Assembly (NCBI RefSeq): GCF_009862265.1
Contig: NZ_WWGX01000058.1
Span: forward strand, 1-54,575
Source: Streptomyces sp. SID8352
Lineage (GTDB): Bacteria; Actinomycetota; Actinomycetes; Streptomycetales; Streptomycetaceae
DNA: 54,575 nt
Reading direction: 5' to 3'
The notes below the pieces were generated by a model. It worked only from the letters and a program-made list of their open reading frames with translations, had not been told where the DNA came from and made no database searches. This document shows, in pieces, positions 25,802 to 34,628 of the stretch. Position numbers and translations under genes: made by a program. Every line of letters starts with the position of its first letter. Within the stretch, counting starts at the first letter, position 1.

Positions 25802-27118
25802 CTACGCCCCGAGCATCCCCGTCCAGAGATCGGGGAAGTCGGGCATGGTCTTGCCGGTCGTCTCCACGTTCTCGATCTCCACGCCCTCGACCGCGAGGCC
25901 GAGCACCGCCCCGGCGGTGGCCATCCGGTGGTCCTCATAGGTGTGGAACACCCCGCCGCTCAGCGGGCGCGGACGGATGTGGAGGCCGTCGGCGGTCTCG
26001 GTGACGTCGCCGCCCAGCCCGTTGATCTCCTTGGTGAGCGCGGCCAGCCGGTCCGTCTCGTGCAGGCGCAGGTGCGCCACCCCGCGCAGGGTCGACGGGG
26101 AGTCCGCGAGGGCGGCCACGGCGGCGATGCCCGGGGTGAGTTCGCCGACCTCGCCGAGGTCGACGTCGATGCCGTGCACGGCACCCGAGCCGGTGAAGAC
26201 CAGTCCGTAGTCCGTCAGTTCGCAGGAACCGCCCATCTCGGTGAAGATCTGGCGCAGCCGGTCACCCGGCTGGGTGGTGCGGGCGGGCCAGTCGGGAACG
26301 ACGACCCGGCCGCCGGTCACCAGCGCCGCCGCCAGGAACGGCTGGGCGTTGGACAGGTCCGGCTCGATGACGAGGTCCCGGCCGAGCAGCGCGCCAGGGG
26401 TGACCCGCCAGACGTCGGGCTCGCCGCCGGACTCCGGGGTGTCGACCTGGGCGCCGACCGCGCGGAGCATGTCGACGGTCATCCGGATGTGCGGCATCGA
26501 CGGCAGCGCGGTCCCGGTGTGCCGGACCTCGACGCCCTGGTTGAAGCGCGGGGCGGAGAGGAGCAGGGCGCTGACGAACTGGGAGGAGGAGGAGGCGTCG
26601 ATCTCCACCGGGCCGCCCGCCAGGGCCCCGGCGCCGTGCACGGTCAGCGGCAGCGCGCCGCGCCCGTCGTCGTCGATGCGGGCGCCGAGCACGCGCAGCG
26701 CGTCGATCACCCCGTGCAGCGGACGCTCGTACGAGCGGGGGTCGCCGTCGAAGCGGACGTCGCCGTCGACGAGGGCGGCGACGGGCGGCACGAAGCGCAT
26801 CACCGTGCCCGCGTTGCCGACGTCGACGGTGGCGGGGCCGCGCAGCGCGTTCGGGATGACCCGCCAGAACTCACCGGTGCCGTCCGGGCCGATCCCCTCC
26901 TCGATCTCCACGCCCAGCGCGCGCAGGGCGCCCGCCATCAGCAGGGTGTCGCGGGAGCGCAGCGGGCGGCGCAGCCAGCCGGGTTCGGAGGCCAGGGCGG
27001 CCAGGACGAGGGCGCGGTTGGTGACCGACTTCGAACCCGGCACATGGACGGTCGCGTCAACAGCTGCGCTCGCGTGCGGGGCGGGCCAGAGGGCGGTGGG
27101 CGCGGAGTTCAGGGTCAT
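25802..27118 (-). CDS. aroA: 3-phosphoshikimate 1-carboxyvinyltransferase (EPSP synthase)
   Basis: A 438-residue EPSP synthase, the sixth shikimate-pathway enzyme; it joins PEP to shikimate-3-phosphate. Motifs: PGSKSVTNRAL (28-38, catalytic Lys30), GNAGTVMRF (101-109), RPLHGVIDALR, RLHETDRL and YEDHRMATAGAVLGL. The start is ATG 27118; translation begins just beside a 14-bp palindrome. It is first in an operon with rsgA; aroA-rsgA pairs near an ECF sigma/anti-sigma pair are conserved in actinobacteria. Confidence 0.97.
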   Translation of the reverse strand: MTLNSAPTALWPAPHASAAVDATVHVPGSKSVTNRALVLAALASEPGWLRRPLRSRDTLLMAGALRALGVEIEEGIGPDGTGEFWRVIPNALRGPATVDVGNAGTVMRFVPPVAALVDGDVRFDGDPRSYERPLHGVIDALRVLGARIDDDGRGALPLTVHGAGALAGGPVEIDASSSSQFVSALLLSAPRFNQGVEVRHTGTALPSMPHIRMTVDMLRAVGAQVDTPESGGEPDVWRVTPGALLGRDLVIEPDLSNAQPFLAAALVTGGRVVVPDWPARTTQPGDRLRQIFTEMGGSCELTDYGLVFTGSGAVHGIDVDLGEVGELTPGIAAVAALADSPSTLRGVAHLRLHETDRLAALTKEINGLGGDVTETADGLHIRPRPLSGGVFHTYEDHRMATAGAVLGLAVEGVEIENVETTGKTMPDFPDLWTGMLGA

Positions 27119-27122
27119 GGCT

Positions 27123-27136
27123 GCCACTTTAGTGGC
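27123..27136 (-). promoter_or_regulatory. 14-bp palindrome at aroA start
   Basis: GCCACTTTAGTGGC is a perfect inverted repeat 4 bp upstream of the aroA ATG. On the minus strand it contains TAAAGT, a possible -10. It may be an operator or a short hairpin over the initiation region. Confidence 0.5.
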
Positions 27137-27666
27137 TGAAGGCGATCGGAAATCCTGAGCAGATGCACCGGAACCCGACCGAATGCGCACCGCCGCCGCC
27201 CGGGGAGGTCCGGGAACGGAGCGGGATCGCCCGGTTCGCGCCCCCGCGGGGCGCCGCGTCGGCCCGCGTCGGCCCGGTGCGGCGCCCCGCCGCCGCCTTC
27301 CGCCGCTCTCCGCGCCCTTCCGCCGCTCCCCACGCCCTTCCGTCGGCCTTCCGCCGGAACCCCCGGCCCCCGATCCCCCCGGTCGGGTGGCCCCGGCCCC
27401 GGACCCCACCGGCGGGGCCCGCCCTCGCACCGGGGCCCTGCCCTCCTACCCGTGGGGCCCGCCCTCCCGCCGGCAGGACGGGGCCGGTCGCCGGGGAAGC
27501 CCGCCCCGTCGCCGGGACCCCGCCGGGAGGCGCTCGACCCCCGCCGGGAGCAGGCGCACACCCCGCCCGGGGAACGGGAGAAGGGCGCGTACCCCGACAG
27601 GGGGAGGGGGGTTGAGCCACCGCCGACCCCGCCCGGGGGAGGAGAGCCGCCACCGGCCGGGCCTTC
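27137..27666. other. Gene-free, Pro-codon-like GC-rich region
   Basis: About 530 bp between aroA and the M50-like gene. It is a C/G-rich tract with imperfect repeats of CCTTCCGCCG around 27295-27360. Open frames exist on both strands but translate to Pro/Arg/Gly-rich low complexity, typical of chance frames at this GC content. I find no gene or clear terminator. Confidence 0.5.
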
Positions 27667-28389
27667 TCACACCCCCAGCAGCCAGCGCCCCCCGCCGGCC
27701 AGCGAGGACAGCGACACCACGTGGAAGAGGAAGAGCCAGACACCCGCCGGGGCGTGGGTCAGCCGGGCGAGCTGGTCCGCGTCCGAGTCACCGGCGCCGC
27801 CGCGCGCCCGCTTGGACTGGAGCTCGAACGCCGGGCGCACCCCGCCGAGCAGCAGGAACCACACCACCGCGTACGCGAACGCCGCCTGCACCTGCGGCCC
27901 GGTCAGCCAGGACACCAGCAGGAAGGTGCCGCCGGCCAGCACCACCGTCAGGACCCCGTAGGCGTTGCGGACCATCACCAGCAGGGCGGCCAGCAGCGCC
28001 GTCGCCAGCCACAGCAGCAGCGTGATGCGCCCGCCGGCCAGCAGCGCCGCGCCGCCCAGCCCCAGCAGCGGCGGCGCGGGGTAGCCCGCGAGCGCGGTCA
28101 GGACCATGCCCGGCCCGTGCGGCCTGCCCCGGCTCACGGTGAGCCCGCTGGTGTCCGAGTGCAGGGTGATCCCCGTCAGGGTGCGGCCGGTCAGCAGCGC
28201 CACCAGCCCGTGCCCGCCCTCGTGGGCGATGGTGATCGCGTTGCGCGCCAGGCGCCAGGGCGCGGGCGGCACGACCGCTGCGAGCGCGGCGGCCAGTGTC
28301 GCGACCACCACCCAGAGGGCGGGCGCGGGCTGGGTGCCGGATACCTCGTCCCACAGGGAGGGGAGCGAGGCCGATGCGAGGTGGTGCAT
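27667..28389 (-). CDS. M50B-type membrane metallopeptidase-like protein
   Basis: A 240-residue polytopic membrane protein with the zinc motif HEGGH (56-60) at the start of a membrane region, as in site-2-type M50B peptidases. Five or six hydrophobic helices follow. Other M50 signatures are weak, and the second NPDG-like motif is not clear, so proteolytic activity is probable but unproven. ATG 28389 is 50 bp from the start of the divergent SRAP gene. A regulated-intramembrane-proteolysis substrate is not identifiable. Confidence 0.75.
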   Translation of the reverse strand: MHHLASASLPSLWDEVSGTQPAPALWVVVATLAAALAAVVPPAPWRLARNAITIAHEGGHGLVALLTGRTLTGITLHSDTSGLTVSRGRPHGPGMVLTALAGYPAPPLLGLGGAALLAGGRITLLLWLATALLAALLVMVRNAYGVLTVVLAGGTFLLVSWLTGPQVQAAFAYAVVWFLLLGGVRPAFELQSKRARGGAGDSDADQLARLTHAPAGVWLFLFHVVSLSSLAGGGRWLLGV

Positions 28390-28439
28390 GTTCTGCGGAG
28401 GCTCCTCGTCGGTGCGCGGGGTCTGGCAGTGTGGCACGT

Positions 28440-29255
28440 ATGTGCGGACGGTACGCGGCCAGTCGTCGCCCCGAGGATCTCGCGGGGACCTTCGGGATCG
28501 AGAAGTGGGAGCCCGGGGAGGCCCTGGAACCCGACTACAACGTCGCCCCCACCAAAGAGGTGTACGCGGTCCTGGACCGCCCCCTCAAGGACAGCGGCGA
28601 CCCCCGGCCGGTGCGCCAGCTCCGTCGGCTGCGGTGGGGCCTGGTCCCGTCCTGGTCCCGGTCGCCCGAGGGCGCCGCGCGGATGATCAACGCGCGGGCG
28701 GAGACCGTCCACGAGAAGCCGTCCTTCCGCCGCGCCCTCGCCGCCCGGCGCTGCATCCTGCCCGCCGACGGCTACTACGAGTGGGTCACCGGCGGGCAGG
28801 AGCGCGAACTGGAGGTCGAGGGGCGCCGCAAGCGGCCCCGCAAGCAGCCCTACTTCGTCACCCCGGCCGACGGCTCGGTGTTCGCCATGGCCGGGCTGTA
28901 CGAGTTCTGGCGGGACCGGACGCTCCCCGACGACCACCCGGGGGCCTGGTGGGTGACCTGCTCGGTGATCACGACCGAGGCGGAGACCACCCCGCTCGCC
29001 TCCGCCCCGGAGGGCGGGCCGCGTGCTTTGGCCGACATCCATCCCCGGATGCCGCTGATGCTGACGCCCGACCACTGGGACGCCTGGCTCGATCCGGCCC
29101 GCACCGACCCGCACGACCTGGCCCCGCTGCTCGCGCCGCCGCCCGCCGGGCTGCTGCGCGCCTTCCCCGTCCCCACCGCGGTCAGCAACGTCCGCAACAA
29201 CGGCCCGGAGCTGCTGAAGGAGCTGGAGGCCCCCGAAGAGGGCACACTCTTCTGA
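28440..29255 (+). CDS. SRAP (HMCES/YedK) DNA-protein crosslink protein
   Basis: A 271-residue SOS-response-associated peptidase. The family covalently caps abasic sites in single-stranded DNA through its N-terminal Cys. Cys2 (after Met removal), N34 in YNVAPT and E114 in DGYYEW are the known active-site residues; IHPRMP carries the conserved His. The ATG at 28440 gives MCGRYAA, as required for the catalytic Cys to be N-terminal. It is almost leaderless and lies 50 bp from the divergent M50-like gene. The downstream hydrolase starts 1 bp after its stop. Confidence 0.93.
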   Translation: MCGRYAASRRPEDLAGTFGIEKWEPGEALEPDYNVAPTKEVYAVLDRPLKDSGDPRPVRQLRRLRWGLVPSWSRSPEGAARMINARAETVHEKPSFRRALAARRCILPADGYYEWVTGGQERELEVEGRRKRPRKQPYFVTPADGSVFAMAGLYEFWRDRTLPDDHPGAWWVTCSVITTEAETTPLASAPEGGPRALADIHPRMPLMLTPDHWDAWLDPARTDPHDLAPLLAPPPAGLLRAFPVPTAVSNVRNNGPELLKELEAPEEGTLF

Positions 29256-29256
29256 C

Positions 29257-30009
29257 GTGACGACCGACACCCCGGACCCCCGGGCATCCACCCCCGGCAC
29301 TCCCGGACCCGGCACTGCTGGACCCGGCGCGCCGGGCTCCCCGGCCCCCGCCCCCGCCCCCGCCGTGACCACCGAGACCGTCGGCACCGACGCCGGGCCC
29401 GCCCGCGTCACCTGGCACCCGGCGGCGCGCCCCCGCCTCGTCCTCGCCCTGGGCCACGGCGCGGGGGGCGGCATCGAGGCCCGGGACCTGCGCGCGCTGG
29501 CCGCGGAGCTGCCGGGGCACGGCGTCAGCGTCGCCCTGGTCGAACAGCCCTGGCGGGTGGCCGGGAAGAGGCTCGCGCCCGCGCCCCGGACCCTGGACAC
29601 CGGCTGGCACGGCGTCTGGCCCGCGCTGGCCGCGCCCGGACTTCCGGTCGTCTCCGGCGGGCGCAGCGCCGGGGCCCGCGTCGCCTGCCGCACCGCCGCC
29701 GGTCTCGGGGCGGCCGCCGTGCTCGCCCTCGCCTTCCCCCTGCACCCGCCGGGCCGGCCCGAGCGGTCCCGCGCGGACGAACTGCTCGGCACCGGTGTGC
29801 CCACCCTGGTGGTCCAGGGCGGCAACGACCCGTTCGGGAGGCCGGAGGAGTTCCCCGGCGGCGCGCACCGCCTGGTCGGCGTGGACCACGCCGACCACGG
29901 CTTCGCCGTCCCGAAGCGCGCCCCCGTCACCGAGGAGGAGACCCTGGCGGCGATCACCGGGGCCGTCGTCCGGTGGACGGCGTCACTCGCCCGGCGCTCC
30001 CGGGAATGA
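29257..30009 (+). CDS. Alpha/beta hydrolase (dienelactone-hydrolase/TEX30-like)
   Basis: A 250-residue alpha/beta hydrolase. A Pro/Ala-rich leader occupies 1-45. The likely triad is Ser137 in GGRSAGAR, Asp191 in QGGNDPFG and His214 in DHADHGF; LALGHGAGGG (63-72) forms the oxyanion region. The GTG at 29257 is 1 bp after the SRAP stop, so it is co-translated. The substrate is unknown. Its last codons overlap the sigma-R-type promoter for sigR. Confidence 0.85.
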   Translation: MTTDTPDPRASTPGTPGPGTAGPGAPGSPAPAPAPAVTTETVGTDAGPARVTWHPAARPRLVLALGHGAGGGIEARDLRALAAELPGHGVSVALVEQPWRVAGKRLAPAPRTLDTGWHGVWPALAAPGLPVVSGGRSAGARVACRTAAGLGAAAVLALAFPLHPPGRPERSRADELLGTGVPTLVVQGGNDPFGRPEEFPGGAHRLVGVDHADHGFAVPKRAPVTEEETLAAITGAVVRWTASLARRSRE

Positions 30010-30028
30010 CGAGCGGACGTCCGCTGTT
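30003..30028 (+). promoter_or_regulatory. sigR autoregulatory promoter (sigma-R type)
   Basis: GGAAT (30003-30007), exactly 18 bp, then GTT (30026-30028): a perfect sigma-R consensus. It overlaps the stop codon of the hydrolase gene and corresponds to the known thiol-stress-induced sigRp2. Confidence 0.85.
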
Positions 30029-30253
30029 GTGGCGGACGTACGCTGCTGAGTCCTCAGCGCCGCCGCCGTAGGAGAGGAAGTCCGCCCCATGGGTTCGACC
30101 TTCTGCCCAGCCCGCAGCCCACGCCAGGACCTGGACTGGACCGTGCTGCACGCGGCGAAGAACGCCCCTGTTCGGGCGGCGGGCGGACAGGATCGTCGTC
30201 TATCCTCCGATTCGAGTGGGACCGCTCTCGGTCCCACGACATCACTGGAGGAG

Positions 30254-30937
30254 GTGGGTCCGGTCACCGGTACCGACGCAGGCACCGATCATGGCCAGCC
30301 CGAGCGGCCCGAGGGCCGGGACGGGGACGCGGAGACGGCCGCCGAGCGCAGCGCGCGCTTCGAGCGGGACGCCCTCGAGTTCCTCGACCAGATGTACTCG
30401 GCGGCGCTGCGCATGACGCGCAACCCCGCCGACGCCGAGGACCTGGTGCAGGAGACGTACGCCAAGGCCTACGCGTCCTTCCACCAGTTCCGCGAGGGCA
30501 CCAATCTCAAGGCGTGGCTGTACCGGATTCTCACCAACACGTTCATCAACTCGTACCGCAAGAAGCAGCGCGAACCCCAGCGCAGCGCGGCCGAGGAGAT
30601 CGAGGACTGGCAGCTCGCGCGCGCCGAGTCGCACATGTCGACGGGGCTGCGCTCCGCGGAGTCGCAGGCGCTCGACCACCTGCCCGACTCGGACGTGAAG
30701 GAGGCGCTCCAGGCGATCCCCGAGGAGTTCCGCATCGCCGTCTATCTGGCCGATGTCGAGGGGTTTGCGTACAAGGAGATCGCGGACATCATGGGGACAC
30801 CCATCGGCACGGTGATGTCCCGGCTGCACCGTGGACGCCGTCAGCTCCGCGGCATGCTGGAGGACTACGCGCGTGACCGCGGGCTGGTCCCCGCCGGCGC
30901 CGGAAAGTCGAACGAAGCGAAAGGCTCGGGGTCATGA
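30254..30937 (+). CDS. sigR: ECF sigma factor SigR (with 55-residue extended isoform from 30089)
   Basis: A 227-residue ECF sigma factor controlling the thiol-oxidative stress regulon. Region 2 spans about 37-110 (DLVQETYAKAYASFHQF) and region 4 about 165-215 (EGFAYKEIADIMGTPIGTVMSRLHRGRRQL). Two starts are plausible. GTG 30254, right after GGAGGAG, gives the 227-residue form. ATG 30089, preceded by GGAGAGGAAG, gives 282 residues, exactly the 55-residue extension described for the unstable sigma-R' of S. coelicolor. The autoregulatory promoter lies upstream of both. The stop overlaps the RsrA start (ATGA), coupling synthesis of sigma factor and anti-sigma. Confidence 0.96.
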   Translation: MGPVTGTDAGTDHGQPERPEGRDGDAETAAERSARFERDALEFLDQMYSAALRMTRNPADAEDLVQETYAKAYASFHQFREGTNLKAWLYRILTNTFINSYRKKQREPQRSAAEEIEDWQLARAESHMSTGLRSAESQALDHLPDSDVKEALQAIPEEFRIAVYLADVEGFAYKEIADIMGTPIGTVMSRLHRGRRQLRGMLEDYARDRGLVPAGAGKSNEAKGSGS

Positions 30938-31245
30938 GCTGTGGAGAGCCGCACGAGACGGACTGCGGCGAGATCCTCGATCATCTCTATGAGTTCCTCG
31001 ACCACGAGATGCCGGACTCGGACTGCGTGAAGTTCGAGCACCACTTCGAGGAATGCTCGCCCTGCCTGGAGAAGTACGGGCTGGAGCAGGCCGTGAAGAA
31101 GCTGGTCAAGCGCTGCTGCGGCCAGGACGACGTGCCGGGCGACCTGCGGGCCAAGGTGATGGGCCGCATCGAGCTGATCCGCTCCGGCGGAACGGTGCCC
31201 GACCACGACGTCACGGCCGCGCCGCCGGCTCCCCAGGAGTCCTGA
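30934..31245 (+). CDS. rsrA: Zinc-binding anti-sigma factor RsrA
   Basis: A 103-residue zinc anti-sigma (ZAS) factor that holds SigR inactive when reduced and releases it on disulfide formation. All seven cysteines known in S. coelicolor RsrA are in register: C3, C11, C31, C41, C44, C61 and C62. H37-x3-C41-x2-C44 with C11 forms the zinc site. Translation begins within the sigR stop codon. The tail beyond residue 80 is variable. Confidence 0.97.
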   Translation: MSCGEPHETDCGEILDHLYEFLDHEMPDSDCVKFEHHFEECSPCLEKYGLEQAVKKLVKRCCGQDDVPGDLRAKVMGRIELIRSGGTVPDHDVTAAPPAPQES

Positions 31246-31507
31246 GCCCCGCCGGGCGCCCGCTCGCGGCGGAGCGCGCCGCCGGGCCTCCGCCCGTCGT
31301 GGAGCGCCCGCGCAACGGCGGACCCGGGCCCGTCCCGCGCCGCCCCGGGCGCCGTCCCCCCTTCCGGGAACCGGGCCTTGAGGCCCCCTCGTGTCACGGC
31401 GACACGCGCCATCACTCATCCGTGCTAATCCGCCGCTTATCTGCCCGCGCCTCCCCCCTGCCGCCCTAGGCTCCGGAAGCCTGACAGGCATGTCCGGGGA
31501 GGTGCTC

Positions 31508-33235
31508 ATGGACGCGGTACCCGCGCGGGCACGTGTGTACGTCGCCGGTGCGGTCGTGGCCGCCCTGTACTGCCTGCGCCCCCTGCCCGGGCCGCGCACC
31601 CCCTGGTGGGCGGTGCTGCTGCTCGCCGTGCTGTACGCCGGGGGCGAGCGGTTCGCCCGCAGCCGCAACGTCGGCACCTGCTACCCCGTCCTGCTCACCG
31701 GCGCCTTCCTGCTGCCGCCGCCCGCCGCCGCCGTGGTGGCGTTCTCCGGGTCGCTGTCGGCGCCCGTGTCCCGGCCGCCGGCCACCCTGCGGCGGCTGTG
31801 GCGCTCGGCGCAGCTCACCCTCGCGGTGTGGGCCACGTCCCGGACGCACTGGGGGCTCGGCGGCCGGGACGCCGTGGTGGCCCCCGACTTCCCCTTCGTG
31901 CTGGTGCCGGCGGGTGCCGGGGCACTGGTCTTCTGCCTGGTCCTGACCGTGCTGGACGGCGGCATCCTGGTGCTGGCCGACCGGGTGCCGGCGGCGCGGG
32001 CCTGGCGGGGCCTGTTCTCCCGCTCGCTCGCCCCGATCGTGGTGCACGGGCTCGCCGGGCTGATGATGGCCGTCCTCTGGCGCAGCCCCTACGGTCCGGT
32101 CGCCGCGCTGCTGGTGCTGCCGCCGATGTGGCTGGCCTGGTGGGCCTTCGCCCAGTACCACCGGGAGCGGGCCGCGCACCGGGCGACCATCCGGGCCCTG
32201 GTCCAGGCCGTGGACATCAAGGACGGCTACACCCGCGGGCACAGCGAGCGGGTCGGCCGGGCCTCGATGATGATCGCCCGTGAACTGGGCATGGACGACG
32301 AGCGCGTCGAACTGCTGCGCTTCGCCGGAATCCTGCACGACGTGGGCAAACTCGGCGTCCCCACCCGGCTGCTGCGCAAGGACGGCCCGCTCACCCCCGA
32401 GGAGCGGCGGGTGATCGAGCTGCACCCCGAGTACGGGCACGAGATGGTGCGGGGCATCCGCTTCCTCGGCGAGGCCCGCGCGGCCGTCCTCCACCACCAC
32501 GAGCGGCTGGACGGCAGCGGATACCCGTATGGGCTGGTGGGCACCCAGATCCCCGAGTCGGCCCGGGTGGTGGCCGTCGCCGACGCCTTCGACGCGATGA
32601 CCTCCACCCGCTCCTACAGCAGGGCCCGGCCCGTCGCGGTCGCCGTGCGCGAGCTCCAGCGGTGCGCCGGGGCGCAGTTCGACCCCCGGATGGTCGATGC
32701 GCTGGTCGACGCCCTCACCGCGCACGGCTGGCAGCCCGCGGTCACGGCCGACGAGGGCCCGGCCCCGGTCTCCGGCCCCGCCGGGGAGCGGGGCCCCCAC
32801 TCCGCCCCGGACCCGGACTCCCGCCCCGCCCCGGACCCCGGCCGCGGTCCCGCCCCGCGCGTGGCCGCCGACCGTGCGGCGCGCCCCGCGCAGGCCCCGA
32901 ACCCCGGGTCCGCCGGGTCCGTCCCGTGTCCCGGGCCCGCGCCGCGTCCTGGGCCCGCGCCGCATCCCGGGTCTACCGGGCCCGCGCCGCATCCCGGGCC
33001 CGCGCCGCATCCCGCGCTTCCGCCCACCGTCCCGGCCGACCGTTCCCCGTGCCCCGCCGCCCCCGGCCAGGCCCCGCACCATCCCGCCGGTGGGTCCGCC
33101 CCGCGGCCCGCCCCCGGGAGCGCCCCGGCCGCCCCCGGCTGCCCGCCCGGCGCGCGGGACGCCGCGCGGGATGCCGGGCGGGAGGGCGCGCGGGACGGCG
33201 CCGCCCGCGGCGGGGTCGGCGAAGGGGTGCCGTAG
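31508..33235 (+). CDS. Membrane HD-GYP domain protein
   Basis: A 575-residue protein with six or so N-terminal membrane helices (1-215), an HD-GYP domain (about 225-405) and a long Pro/Ala-rich disordered tail (about 410-575). The catalytic HD is H277-D278 in ILHDVGK; the GYP motif HHHERLDGSGYPYG is intact (329-342). Such domains hydrolyse cyclic-di-GMP, a developmental regulator in streptomycetes. GGGGAGG lies 5 nt before ATG 31508, which is why I prefer it to ATG 31490. It is followed after 2 bp by a paralog. Activity on c-di-GMP is inferred from motifs. Confidence 0.87.
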   Translation: MDAVPARARVYVAGAVVAALYCLRPLPGPRTPWWAVLLLAVLYAGGERFARSRNVGTCYPVLLTGAFLLPPPAAAVVAFSGSLSAPVSRPPATLRRLWRSAQLTLAVWATSRTHWGLGGRDAVVAPDFPFVLVPAGAGALVFCLVLTVLDGGILVLADRVPAARAWRGLFSRSLAPIVVHGLAGLMMAVLWRSPYGPVAALLVLPPMWLAWWAFAQYHRERAAHRATIRALVQAVDIKDGYTRGHSERVGRASMMIARELGMDDERVELLRFAGILHDVGKLGVPTRLLRKDGPLTPEERRVIELHPEYGHEMVRGIRFLGEARAAVLHHHERLDGSGYPYGLVGTQIPESARVVAVADAFDAMTSTRSYSRARPVAVAVRELQRCAGAQFDPRMVDALVDALTAHGWQPAVTADEGPAPVSGPAGERGPHSAPDPDSRPAPDPGRGPAPRVAADRAARPAQAPNPGSAGSVPCPGPAPRPGPAPHPGSTGPAPHPGPAPHPALPPTVPADRSPCPAAPGQAPHHPAGGSAPRPAPGSAPAAPGCPPGARDAARDAGREGARDGAARGGVGEGVP

Positions 33236-33237
33236 CA

Positions 33238-34524
33238 ATGGCCCGCCACGCGGTGGCGGCGCCGGGCGCGCTGCCCCTGATGTACGCCGCCGCCGGTGCG
33301 CTCGCCGCCGGATGCCTCGCCGCGGTGCTCCGGTCGGGCCCCGAGCAGCGGTCGGTGGCCCTCGCCTTCGGCGCCCTCGTCGCCCTCGGCGAGCTGACCC
33401 GGCGGCCCACCCCCGGGGTGCGCGAGGCCGCTCCGCTGGGAGCCGCCGGGGCCCTCGCCTACGCCCTGCTCGGGGACGTCGCCGGGCGGCCCGCCCAGCA
33501 CGGCGCGGCCCAGGCCGTCACCGTGGTCCTCGCCGCCTCCCTGCTCGGCAGCGTCCCCCGGGTCGCCCTGGGCCGGGGCCCGCGGCCCGATCAGCTCGCC
33601 CGGCGCGTGCTCACCGTCGCCCTCGCCGCCGTCTGCTTCCGGCCCCTGGCCGAGCGGGGCGTCCTCGATGACGCGGGCGGTCCCGCCCACGCCGTGGCGC
33701 TGGTCGCGCTGCTCGCCCTGACCGCCCTCTGCGACGCGGTGCTCGCCGCCCTCGCCCGGCGGGCGCGCACCGGCTGGCCCCTCGCGCCGCTGCTGCGCCA
33801 GGAACTGCGCGCCATGTCCGGGGTGGCCGCCGCGGTCTGCGCCACCGGTGCCGCGATGGCCCTCGCGGTGGCCGTCGCCGGGCTCTGGGCGCTGCCCGTC
33901 CTCTCCGTGCCGCTGCTGCTGGCCCAGCTCGCCCACCGGCGCTACGCCGCCGTCCGCGCCACCTACCGGCAGACCATCGCCTCCCTCGCCCGGGCCACCG
34001 AGATCGCCGGGTGCACCCCCGCGGGGCACGCCCGCCGGGTCGCCGAGCTGAGCGTCGCCGTCGGCCGGGACCTCGGCCTGTCCGGACCGGGGCTGACGGT
34101 GCTGGAGTACGCCGCCCTGATGCACGACATCGGCCAGCTCAGCCTCGTCGACCCGGTCCCCGGGGGCGCCACCGCCGGGCTGCCCGCCGCCGAGCAGCGC
34201 CGGATCGCCCTGCTGGGCGGGGCGGTGGTCCGCCGGACCGGGGTCGACCCGGCCGTCGCCGTGGTCGTGGAGCGCCAGGCGGACCCCTGGCCGGAGCAGC
34301 CGGCCGCCGCCCGGATCGTGCGGACGGTCAACGCCTACGACGAGCGGGCCCGGCGGTCCGGCCGTCCCCGGGACCCGGCCGCCCTGGAGGGACTCCGTCC
34401 GGCCGCCGGGGGCGACTACGCTCCCGACGTCGTGGAGGCCCTGGCGCGGGTGCTCTCCCGGAGCGCCCCGGCGGAGCGGCGCGGAGTGGCGGAAAGGCGC
34501 CTTATCCCGCCCGCCGCGGGGTAA
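33238..34524 (+). CDS. Degenerate HD-domain membrane paralog
   Basis: A 428-residue protein with multiple N-terminal helices (about 10-230) and a C-terminal HD-like domain (about 240-410). MHDIGQ keeps His296-Asp297, but the HHExxDGxGYP signature is absent (VVVERQADPWPEQPAA stands in its place), so it is probably not a c-di-GMP phosphodiesterase. ATG 33238 lies 2 bp after the stop of the intact HD-GYP gene and follows GAAGGGG. Co-translation suggests a regulatory or structural partner of the upstream protein. Confidence 0.82.
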   Translation: MARHAVAAPGALPLMYAAAGALAAGCLAAVLRSGPEQRSVALAFGALVALGELTRRPTPGVREAAPLGAAGALAYALLGDVAGRPAQHGAAQAVTVVLAASLLGSVPRVALGRGPRPDQLARRVLTVALAAVCFRPLAERGVLDDAGGPAHAVALVALLALTALCDAVLAALARRARTGWPLAPLLRQELRAMSGVAAAVCATGAAMALAVAVAGLWALPVLSVPLLLAQLAHRRYAAVRATYRQTIASLARATEIAGCTPAGHARRVAELSVAVGRDLGLSGPGLTVLEYAALMHDIGQLSLVDPVPGGATAGLPAAEQRRIALLGGAVVRRTGVDPAVAVVVERQADPWPEQPAAARIVRTVNAYDERARRSGRPRDPAALEGLRPAAGGDYAPDVVEALARVLSRSAPAERRGVAERRLIPPAAG

Positions 34525-34628
34525 CCCATGGGTAATGAGCGCCGGTCCAGCCGCACGTGGTTGGATGCGAAGGAGAGGGTGTCCGGGGGCACAGCCAGCC
34601 CACTGAACGGAACTGGCAGGCGGGAATC

